From Acidobacteriota bacterium (GTDB lineage: Bacteria > Acidobacteriota > Blastocatellia > Pyrinomonadales > Pyrinomonadaceae), in NCBI GenBank assembly GCA_013698055.1, contig JACCVS010000697.1, positions 1 through 12,567 on the forward strand: 12,567 bases of DNA, written 5' to 3'. Positions 1 through 5,992 of this stretch are shown here, piece by piece. The notes under the pieces were generated by a model. It did not search any database and was not told the DNA's origin. It saw nothing but the letters and a program-made list of their open reading frames with translations. Within the stretch, counting starts at the first letter, position 1, and the number at the start of each line of letters is the position of its first letter. The position numbers and the translations under genes are program-made.

Positions 1-69
1 GGTTTCAGTTTCGGGACGACGTAATCCCGAATTTGGGAAAGAGGCGACGGGCGGCGGACACCCTTGCGG

Positions 70-154
70 GTTCGTAACGATTCGGCCCGGCCTGCCGCGT
101 AGCGGCGTGATGACTTCAGCCGTGCAATTTAATCCGCCGAATAGCAAGTTGGGC
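70..154 (+). repeat. attC-like imperfect palindrome upstream of the NYN gene
   Basis: This AT-poor palindromic stretch ends in GTTGGGC (148-154), which fits the integron R' core consensus GTTRRRY. Inside it, ATTCGGC (80-86) is a perfect 7-bp complement of GCCGAAT (136-142), as expected for L''/L' arms, and AAC at 76-78 could pair with GTT at 148-150. A perfect mini-hairpin GCCGC-GTA-GCGGC sits at 94-106. Against attC identity: the 5' core only keeps AAC and does not match RYYYAAC, and the spacers between the arms differ (1 versus 5 nt). It may instead be a REP-like palindromic element. Confidence 0.3.
94..125 (+). repeat. Inverted repeat, copy A (left of NYN gene)
   Basis: This 32-bp element starts with the palindrome GCCGCGTAGCGGC and ends in AGCCGTGC. 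Its reverse complement recurs at 964-995 with 26 of 32 positions identical and no gaps. The two copies bracket the NYN gene in opposite orientation. GC-rich hairpins of this kind fit REP-type elements or half attC sites; the sequence alone does not decide between them. Confidence 0.6.
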
Positions 155-161
155 GTTTCAT

Positions 162-180
162 GCTTATCTGATTAGTAAGC
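162..180. repeat. Small palindrome upstream of the putative promoter
   Basis: GCTTA (162-166) pairs with TAAGC (176-180). CT/AG (168-169 with 174-175) extends the stem across one bulged base. It lies 18 bases before the -35-like hexamer of the NYN gene, so it could be an operator. It is short and may be chance. Confidence 0.2.
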
Positions 181-198
181 GAATCACGTGGTTTTTCG

Positions 199-228
199 TT
201 GACAGAGTAATACAACGTAGCGTAGTAT
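199..228 (+). promoter_or_regulatory. Putative sigma-70-type promoter of the NYN gene
   Basis: A perfect TTGACA (199-204) is followed after 18 bases by TAGTAT (223-228), which matches TATAAT at four of six positions. The segment is AT-rich compared with the rest of the window. Transcription from about position 235 would give a leader of roughly 85 bases before the NYN start codon, containing both hairpins listed next. This is a consensus match by eye only. Confidence 0.45.
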
Positions 229-246
229 TCACACACAATATATCCC

Positions 247-268
247 CCCTATCGCTTAGGTGATAGGG
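247..268 (+). promoter_or_regulatory. Leader hairpin 1 of the NYN gene
   Basis: CCCTATC (247-253) is a perfect 7-bp complement of GATAGGG (262-268), with an 8-base loop. It lies just after the expected transcription start and directly before a second, stronger hairpin. It could be an RNA stability or binding element, or an operator in DNA form. Confidence 0.4.
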
Positions 269-272
269 TTGC

Positions 273-298
273 GAGACCGCAGCGAAAGTTGCGGTCTC
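273..298 (+). promoter_or_regulatory. Leader hairpin 2 with GAAA tetraloop before the NYN ribosome binding site
   Basis: Bases 273-283 pair with 288-298 in an 11-bp stem: ten Watson-Crick pairs and one G-U pair (282 with 289). The stem is closed by GAAA (284-287), a GNRA tetraloop. It ends 10 bases before the Shine-Dalgarno AGGAG (309-313). The following TGCGTTTATT is only weakly T-rich, so this is at best a leaky terminator. An attenuator, or a binding site for an RNA-acting protein such as the downstream gene product, is a reasonable alternative. Confidence 0.5.
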
Positions 299-318
299 TG
301 CGTTTATTAGGAGCCTCA

Positions 319-945
319 ATGAAAAAGACCAACGTCTATATTGATGGCTTCAATTTTTACTATGGAGCTGTCAAAGGCACGCCTCACAAATGGCTCAATT
401 TCCGTACCCTTCTTGGGCTTACTTTTCCCTCAAATCAAATTGCTTCAATCAAATATTTTACGGCTCGCGTCAATGCTCGCCAACATGATCCCGATCAACC
501 CGTAAGGCAGCAAACATATCTTCGTGCTCTTGCCACGATACCTGATTTATCAATCATCTTTGGACACTTCCTTGTCAGCTATCCAACTATGCTTAAAGCT
601 GGATGCCCACCACATGCGCCTCAATTTGTTCAAGTTGAAAAGACGGAGGAAAAGGGTTCGGACGTAAACTTGGCTACCCATTTTCTGAGTGATGGGTTCA
701 AGGGATTGTATGATGTCGCCGTCCTTGTCACTAACGATTCTGATTTACTTGAGCCTCTCAAAATTGTCAGACATGAATTGAAGAAGCCCGTAATTATTCT
801 CAACCCTCATAGGCAGCAAAGCGTTCAACTCGCCAGACACGCAACCTTCATCAGGCAATTGCGTAGAGGAGTTTTAGCCGCCAGCCAATTTCCTTCTACG
901 ATGACAGACAAAGACGGCACGTTTCACAAACCAGCAAGATGGTAA
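319..945 (+). CDS. NYN domain protein (LabA/DUF88-like), putative PIN-like ribonuclease
   Basis: This 208-residue protein fits the NYN family, whose PIN-like fold uses clustered acidic residues to bind metal and is thought to cut RNA. Seen here: a first beta strand ending in VYIDGFNFYY (D9, N12), the central KGSDVNL motif (D115) and VTNDSDLLEPL (D140, D142, E145), so all expected acidic positions are present. The C-terminal tail ends in KPARW. I chose the ATG at 319 because AGGAG (309-313) lies five bases upstream; an in-frame start at 289 would add ten residues encoded inside the leader hairpin. The protein is cytoplasmic, with no signal peptide or membrane segment. GC content is about 40% in two sampled lines, far below the neighbours, and the gene points against the adjacent operon. 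It stands alone, without an antitoxin-like partner. Its RNA target is unknown. Confidence 0.85.
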   Translation: MKKTNVYIDGFNFYYGAVKGTPHKWLNFRTLLGLTFPSNQIASIKYFTARVNARQHDPDQPVRQQTYLRALATIPDLSIIFGHFLVSYPTMLKAGCPPHAPQFVQVEKTEEKGSDVNLATHFLSDGFKGLYDVAVLVTNDSDLLEPLKIVRHELKKPVIILNPHRQQSVQLARHATFIRQLRRGVLAASQFPSTMTDKDGTFHKPARW

Positions 946-954
946 TCATGTCGC

Positions 955-1007
955 ACCCAACAAGCCCGGCTAAAGTCACGACGCCGTCACGCGGCTGAGT
1001 AGCCCGC
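955..1007 (+). repeat. attC-like left half downstream of the NYN gene
   Basis: Nine bases after the NYN stop codon comes ACCCAAC (955-961), a match to the integron R'' consensus RYYYAAC. It is followed by a GC-rich imperfect palindrome: GGCTA (968-972) pairs with TAGCC (1000-1004), and GCCG (983-986) with CGGC (992-995). A complete attC would end in GTTRRRY, but no such core is found before the kinase gene ends at 1024. It is either a truncated site or a look-alike. As a GC-rich hairpin between two convergent genes it could also help end transcription, though it has no T tract. Confidence 0.3.
964..995 (-). repeat. Inverted repeat, copy B (right of NYN gene)
   Basis: Read on the minus strand, this 32-bp stretch matches 26 of 32 positions of the element at 94-125. 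It starts with GCCGCGTGACGGCGT and ends in AGCCGGGC. Beyond the repeat the similarity picks up again as GTTGGGT/GTTGGGC, but copy A has about 20 extra bases before that core. Confidence 0.6.
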
Positions 1008-1023
1008 GAATTTCCACTATCAT

Positions 1024-2526
1024 TCATATCGGCAAGCGCAGGCGCGCGATGCAGCCGCTACTCGCGTCGGCGCGGTTTTCCAGCGTGAGCGTGCCGCCGT
1101 GCGCCTCGGCGATCTGGCGCGAAAGCACCAGCCCGATGCCTGAGCCTTCTGGCTTGGTCGTGAAGAACGGGACGAAGAGGTTGGTTGGGTTAGCTATGCC
1201 TAAGCCTTCGTCTTCGACCCACACCACGACGCTCGCGCCGTTCGTGTTCCAGCCGAAGCGCACGCTGCCGCCAGTCGCCGACGCGGCGTCAACGGCGTTG
1301 CGCAAAATGTTGATGAGCAGTTGTTCGAGTTGGTCGGCGTCGGCGCGGATGGTCACATTCGCGCCCGGCACGAGTTCGACATGCGCGTGTGTCTCCAATT
1401 CGGCGACGCGCCGCACAATCGAACCCACGTCCACGGGTTTGACCTGCGGGGCGGGCAGCCGCGCGAGCCTCGCGTAAGAAGACATGAAGCGGCTCAGCGA
1501 TTCGGCGCGCGCGGCGACGATGCTCAAGCCCCGCTCCACGTCTTCCTGCCAATCGGCTGGGCGTGGGTCGCGCACGACGAGCGTCGTCAAACTCCCGGCG
1601 ATGGACTTGATCGGGGCGAGCGAATTATTCAACTCGTGCCCGAGCACGCGCACGAGACGCTGCCACGCCTTCGCTTCCTCTTCGCGGAGCGGACGATTCA
1701 GGTCGGCGAAGACGAGCAGTGTATGCGGACGACCGTGCTGGCGAAACGTGCTGCGGCGCACGCCCCAGCGACCATTGACGTTGCCGGGGAAAACTTGCTC
1801 GAAGGTGTGCGGGGTGGCGTCGCCGTTCGCGCCGTTAGTGCCGTTCACGTGCGCGACGCTGAAGCGCAGAGATTCGGCCAACTGCAATTCGGCGGCGGTG
1901 CGTCCGATGAGCCGCTCGGCGGCTTGCGCGAGCAGTCGCTCTCCGGCGCGATTGACGAGTCGCAGTTTGTCCTCGTCATCGAACGCAAAGACCGCCACGT
2001 CAATCTCTGCCATCACGGTGCGCAGGAGCGCCGTCGCCTCCATCGTGCCGATGCGTTGCCCGCGCAGCGTCTCGCTCAGCGCGTTGATCTCGCTCATCAC
2101 TTCGCCGAGCGCATCACGGCTCCCGTGCCCGCGCGCCCGGATCGAATAGTCGCCCTCGCGCAGCGCGGCAAGCAGATTGGCAAGCGTTTGCAGTGGGCGG
2201 ATGACCCGCGCCTGCAACGCGAACGAGAAGCCGAGCCAGCAGCCGACGACTAACACGGCCAGCGTCCAGAAAACTTTGGCCGAGTAGTCGCCTGCCCACA
2301 GCAGCGCGAGCGCGAGGACAAGCGCGGGCAGTCCGGCGGCGAGCGCCATCAAGAGGACACGACGCTCGTGGCTCAAACCATTTTTCGGCCTGCGCGATTG
2401 ATTGACTCTGTTTTGCGATGCGCTGTCGTTCTGCGTCGCCCACGTAGGCGGGCGCGTTTGTGGTGTTGGTGGTGGCGGACGCGAATCCGTCTCCGCCGTT
2501 GATACGCTGGTGGCTTCAGGCTTCAT
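1024..2526 (-). CDS. NtrY-like sensor histidine kinase
   Basis: This 500-residue membrane kinase probably phosphorylates the NtrC-type regulator encoded just upstream. Order of parts: a Pro/Ser/Thr-rich cytoplasmic tail (1-55), two membrane helices (about 56-78 and 84-106) joined by only a few residues, a HAMP-like linker (about 107-160), a PAS-like region (about 165-275), the dimerisation/phosphoacceptor segment LGHELNNSLAP with H297, and a HATPase domain. ATP-binding signatures visible are the N box (N410), DEGLGI (439-444) and the glycine lid GSGIGL (461-466). The HELNN form of the H box is typical of NtrY and related partners of sigma-54 activators. The ATG lies inside the end of the regulator gene (11-bp overlap) and has no clear Shine-Dalgarno sequence, which suggests translational coupling. 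It is the last gene of the cluster. The signal sensed is unknown; with almost no periplasmic domain it may sense the membrane or a cytoplasmic cue. Confidence 0.93.
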   Translation of the reverse strand: MKPEATSVSTAETDSRPPPPTPQTRPPTWATQNDSASQNRVNQSRRPKNGLSHERRVLLMALAAGLPALVLALALLWAGDYSAKVFWTLAVLVVGCWLGFSFALQARVIRPLQTLANLLAALREGDYSIRARGHGSRDALGEVMSEINALSETLRGQRIGTMEATALLRTVMAEIDVAVFAFDDEDKLRLVNRAGERLLAQAAERLIGRTAAELQLAESLRFSVAHVNGTNGANGDATPHTFEQVFPGNVNGRWGVRRSTFRQHGRPHTLLVFADLNRPLREEEAKAWQRLVRVLGHELNNSLAPIKSIAGSLTTLVVRDPRPADWQEDVERGLSIVAARAESLSRFMSSYARLARLPAPQVKPVDVGSIVRRVAELETHAHVELVPGANVTIRADADQLEQLLINILRNAVDAASATGGSVRFGWNTNGASVVVWVEDEGLGIANPTNLFVPFFTTKPEGSGIGLVLSRQIAEAHGGTLTLENRADASSGCIARLRLPI

Positions 2527-3880
2527 ACTTCGCGATGCGACGGTAGAGTGCGCTCCGGCTCAAGCCCAGAGCCTCCGCCGCGAGGTTGACGTTGCCGCCC
2601 GCCCGCGCGAGCGCCTTCTGGATCAACAGCCGCTCGACTTCCTCCAAACTCATTTCTTCGATGCGCGTGCCTCCGCCCGCGCCGCGCGGCGTCGGCAGGC
2701 ACAGGTCAGCAGTTTGGATCACGCTGCCGCGCGCCATCAACACCGCGCGCTCGACGACGTGATCCAATTCACGGACGTTACCTGGAAACGGGTGCGCCCG
2801 CAATGAGCGAATCGCCGCCTGGTCGAAGCCGGTGATGTCCTTGCGGTAGCGCGCCGCATACGTTTGCAGAAAATGTTCGGCGAGCGGCTCCACGTCTTCG
2901 GGGCGCTCGCCGAGCGGCGGCAGGTGTATCTCGACGGTGTTGAGGCGGAACAACAAGTCTTGCCGGAAGCGCCCCTGCTTCACCTCCTCATTGACCTCGG
3001 CGTTCGTCGCCGACAGCACGCGCACGTTGACGCGACGGGTCTGCGACGAGCCGACCGGCTCGAACTCGCCCGTCTCGATCACGCGCAGCAGCTTCGGCTG
3101 AAGGTTGATGGGGACGTTCGCGATCTCGTCGAGGAAGAGCGTGCCGCCATCGGCCAACTCGAAGCGCCCGACGCGGTCGGAGCGCGCGTCTGTGAAAGCC
3201 CCTTTGACGTGGCCGAACAACTCGCTCTCGAACGTGCCTTCGGCGAGCGCGCCCGCGTTGACGGTGACGAGCGGGCGGGCGGCGCGTTCGGAGAGCGCGT
3301 GGAGGGTGCGCGCGACCACCTCTTTGCCCGTGCCGTTCTCGCCGGTGATGAGGACGTTGGCGTCCGAAGGCCCGATGCGGCTGAGGAGTTCGAGGACGGG
3401 CTGCATCGCCGGAGACTCGGCGATCAGCAGCGGCAACTTGCCCTGCGTATCGTCGCGCAGCAAACGGTTCTCGGCTTCGAGCCGCGCGCCCTTGCGCAGC
3501 GCCCGCGAGAGTTCGAGTTGCGTGCTCAGGATGGTGAGCAGGCGCTGGTTGTCCCACGGCTTCTGGATAAAATCTTTCGCGCCTCGCCGCAACGCCTCGA
3601 CCGCGATCTCAACCGTCCCCCACGCGGTCATGACGACGACGGGCAGCGTCGCATCGAGCGCCTGAATGCTCGCCAGTAAGTCCAGCCCCTCGCGGCCTGA
3701 AGTCGTATCGCGCGCGTAGTTGAGGTCAATCAAAACGACGCCGTGCTCGCGCTTTGCGACGGCCTTGAGCACGTCCGCCGGTTGCGTCACGGTCTCCGTT
3801 TCGTAGCCCTCGCCTTTCAGCAGGAGGCGTAAGGCTTCGAGCACGTCATGGTCGTCGTCGGCGATAAGTATACGCGGCAT
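2516..3880 (-). CDS. NtrC-family sigma-54-dependent response regulator
   Basis: This 454-residue activator has the full NtrC layout. The receiver domain (1-120) has acidic D8-D10, phosphoacceptor D52, T85 and K107. The AAA+ domain (about 145-375) has Walker A GENGTGKE (180-187), the sigma-54 contact loop GAFTDA (227-232), Walker B GGTLFLDE (245-252) and GNVREL (368-372) for sensor II. A Fis-type helix-turn-helix lies at about 425-451 (GGNVNLAAEALGLSRSALYRRI). Phosphorylation by the downstream kinase should let it form a ring that uses ATP to open sigma-54 promoters. The contact loop has Asp where the common form is GAFTGA; I recall the Asp form from other members, so I expect an active protein. 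The start is three bases after the TolC-like stop. No convincing -24/-12 promoter was found in the window, so its target may lie beyond the right edge. Confidence 0.95.
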   Translation of the reverse strand: MPRILIADDDHDVLEALRLLLKGEGYETETVTQPADVLKAVAKREHGVVLIDLNYARDTTSGREGLDLLASIQALDATLPVVVMTAWGTVEIAVEALRRGAKDFIQKPWDNQRLLTILSTQLELSRALRKGARLEAENRLLRDDTQGKLPLLIAESPAMQPVLELLSRIGPSDANVLITGENGTGKEVVARTLHALSERAARPLVTVNAGALAEGTFESELFGHVKGAFTDARSDRVGRFELADGGTLFLDEIANVPINLQPKLLRVIETGEFEPVGSSQTRRVNVRVLSATNAEVNEEVKQGRFRQDLLFRLNTVEIHLPPLGERPEDVEPLAEHFLQTYAARYRKDITGFDQAAIRSLRAHPFPGNVRELDHVVERAVLMARGSVIQTADLCLPTPRGAGGGTRIEEMSLEEVERLLIQKALARAGGNVNLAAEALGLSRSALYRRIAKYEA

Positions 3881-3883
3881 AAA

Positions 3884-5992
3884 TCATCTGTCCGTTGTCA
3901 GGTCGAGGATGACATTGTAAGCGGTGAGCCCAGTCGCTGTCGCCTGCTGGAGGCTCGCGAGTGACTTGTTGTAATCGGTTTGGGCGCGCAACTCCAGATT
4001 GCGTGCGTTCGTCAGAGCGTTCTCGCGCTGGAAGAGTAAGAACGTCGTCGTGCGCCCGACTTCGTAGAGACTCCGTTCGCCTTCGAGTTGGAGTTCGGCG
4101 CTGCGCCGCGCCGCGCGCGCAGTGAGTACGAGCCGGCGCGCTGTTTCCACACCCTGCGCGGCGAGACGAACTTCGGCCTCGACGAGTTGCTCTTGCTTTG
4201 CCTGCACGGCCATGAGTTGCTCTCGCTCGATGCGCGCTGTCGCCAGATCGGCGCGCGCCCGGCGATTGCGAAACGGAATCTCGATCCGCACGCCGACGAC
4301 GATGTTGCGCGTCCCCAGCCCGACGAGGTTTCGGAGAGTCCGCCCGTAGCCGCCGACGAGGGTTTCGGGCAGAGTGCTCGTCTCGGTGGTGACGAGCGGC
4401 ACGTCGGCAGGTGCAAGCCCCGCGCCCGCGCGCAATTGATTGAGTTGCGCCAGCAGGAAGGCGTTGGAGTTCGCGCGTGGGTCGCCAGAGATGAGTGGTA
4501 TCTGTCCGCCTGTCCCTGAACCGAGCGTGTCGCCGTTGATGCTCCCGGTCGGGACCACGGGGCTGCCCGCGAGTCCCGTCGTCGAAACCGTCGCTTCGAT
4601 GTCCACGCGCGGGCGCGCCTGATTCTTGAAGTATTGTAAATCCAGATCGCTGATCTCCCGTTGCGTCTTGAGACGCGCGAGTTCGGGGCGATTGGCGCGC
4701 GCGTCCCTGAGCGCATCATCGAGATTGACCGGCGCGGCGTCGAAGGCCGGAGTGTCCACCGGGATCAACGCAGCAGACCATTCCGGCGCGAGCGGGTCGC
4801 GCAGGATAAGCAGCTTCAGAGTGACTTCGGCGGCAGTGATGCGTTGCGATGAGGCAAGCAAATCCGATTCGCGCGTCGAGAGTTCAGTCTCGATCTCGGC
4901 GCGCTCGAACGGCGCGGAGCTTCCCGCCTCGATGCGCTGTTCGGTTTGCAGGAAGAGTGTGCGCGCGAGTTGCAGGTTACTGGTGCGGTTCTGTTGGTCG
5001 CGGAGCGCGAAGACCAGGTCCCAGTAGGCGCGCTGCACGTCGGCGATGACGCTCGTCGTCATCCGGCGAAAGTCGGCGTCTGAGAGTTGCAGGCGCTTGC
5101 GCTGCACCCGGATCAAGCGGCGGTTGAGGTCAATCGCGCGGTTACGCAGAAGCGGCTGCGTGAAGGTCACACCGGAGTTTGACGAGTAGAACGGGTTGAG
5201 CTGCGAGAAGGTTGAGCTTGTCGTCTCGCGCGTGTTGTTGAAGAAGAACTGGTACTGCCCGCCGCCCGTGCGAAACGGTTTGACGATGGCGGCGTCGAAG
5301 TTCAAATCAGTCGTCGTCACTTTGCCCGAGCGGTCAGAGCCGCCGAGCGCGCTCGCGATAGGGGTGACGCGGTTGTTGAGCTGCGGGACGAAGCTGAAGA
5401 CGGGATCGTAGAAGGCTTCGAGAGAAAGCAGCTCGCTCTCGGTGCGGCGCACATCGCCGCGCGCAATCTCGATGTCGTTGTTATTCTCCAACGCGCGCCG
5501 CACGGCTTCGTTAAGCGTGAGCGTCACCGCTTGGTCGCCCGAAATGCCGAGCCGCACGAGGCTTGGCAGCGGCGGCACGGAGCGCGATTTGAGGAGCGAG
5601 TTTAACGGCAAAGACTCTTCTGCGCCACCCGTCTGGCCCGGCGAGGCGGGTGTTGGCGTGCTTTGCGGCGTCGCATCGCGTGAGGGGACGGGAGTTCCCG
5701 GCGAGGGCGCGACTCCCGGCGATGTTTGCGGTGTGGGGCGCGGCGCTGTGCCGGGCGGCGTTGTCGGCGAGTTTTGTGCGGGAGTGCCGGGACGGGCGGT
5801 CGCGGGAGCTGGCACGGTCGTGCCGGTTGAAGGCGGGCGCGTCGCATCTTGTTGTGGCGCGGTACCGGGCGGTGTCTGCGCTATCATCATCGAAGGGGCG
5901 ACTCCGTAAATCGCCAGCATCAGCGTCAGGATAGCGAATAAATTTTTCTTGCTTGTGTTCATCGTCCGTTCATTTCCTGCGGCGCGCTTCAC
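3884..5992 (-). CDS. TolC-family outer-membrane efflux protein
   Basis: The predicted product is an outer-membrane channel with a long periplasmic helical tunnel. The longest frame has 702 residues from a GTG that overlaps the permease stop by 4 bp (GTGA). An ATG at 5962 (residue 11) gives a cleaner signal peptide: KK, then a hydrophobic stretch ending about MMIA-QT at 38/39. I favour the ATG but cannot exclude the GTG. No lipobox Cys is seen. Residues 40-122 form a Pro/Thr/Gly-rich linker. The two OEP repeats follow, at about 156-395 (starting LTLNEAVRRALENN) and about 420-690 (ending near NKSLASLQQATATGL), each with long helices rich in Ala, Glu and Arg. The protein is longer than classical TolC mainly because of the linker and a Gly/Ser-rich insert at about 470-545. 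Next to MacB-like permeases it probably supplies the outer-membrane exit, but no membrane fusion protein is encoded in the window. Confidence 0.92.
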   Translation of the reverse strand: MKRAAGNERTMNTSKKNLFAILTLMLAIYGVAPSMMIAQTPPGTAPQQDATRPPSTGTTVPAPATARPGTPAQNSPTTPPGTAPRPTPQTSPGVAPSPGTPVPSRDATPQSTPTPASPGQTGGAEESLPLNSLLKSRSVPPLPSLVRLGISGDQAVTLTLNEAVRRALENNNDIEIARGDVRRTESELLSLEAFYDPVFSFVPQLNNRVTPIASALGGSDRSGKVTTTDLNFDAAIVKPFRTGGGQYQFFFNNTRETTSSTFSQLNPFYSSNSGVTFTQPLLRNRAIDLNRRLIRVQRKRLQLSDADFRRMTTSVIADVQRAYWDLVFALRDQQNRTSNLQLARTLFLQTEQRIEAGSSAPFERAEIETELSTRESDLLASSQRITAAEVTLKLLILRDPLAPEWSAALIPVDTPAFDAAPVNLDDALRDARANRPELARLKTQREISDLDLQYFKNQARPRVDIEATVSTTGLAGSPVVPTGSINGDTLGSGTGGQIPLISGDPRANSNAFLLAQLNQLRAGAGLAPADVPLVTTETSTLPETLVGGYGRTLRNLVGLGTRNIVVGVRIEIPFRNRRARADLATARIEREQLMAVQAKQEQLVEAEVRLAAQGVETARRLVLTARAARRSAELQLEGERSLYEVGRTTTFLLFQRENALTNARNLELRAQTDYNKSLASLQQATATGLTAYNVILDLTTDR
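5627..5875 (-). other. Proline-rich linker segment within the TolC-like gene
   Basis: Codons 40-122 encode repeated short motifs such as PPGTAP and SPGTPVPS. There is no aromatic or charged core, so it should be unstructured after signal peptide removal. It precedes the first OEP repeat and could reach through the periplasm or contact peptidoglycan. The segment is imperfectly repetitive at DNA level too. Confidence 0.75.

Noticed and set aside
2..175. Open frame on the + strand from the left edge to TAG at 173-175
   Set aside because: It runs through the GC-rich palindromes, shows no recognisable protein pattern, and is short. It could be the end of a gene outside the window, but nothing supports this.
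946..1023. Intrinsic terminator between the convergent NYN and kinase genes
   Set aside because: There is a GC-rich imperfect hairpin but no T tract on either strand, so it is listed only as a repeat and possible weak terminator.
1321..2253. Long + strand open frame antisense to the kinase gene (about 310 codons)
   Set aside because: It is opposite a clear histidine kinase, lacks any domain pattern and is rich in Arg, Ala and His, as GC-rich antisense frames are. The same holds for 2864-3679 opposite the regulator.
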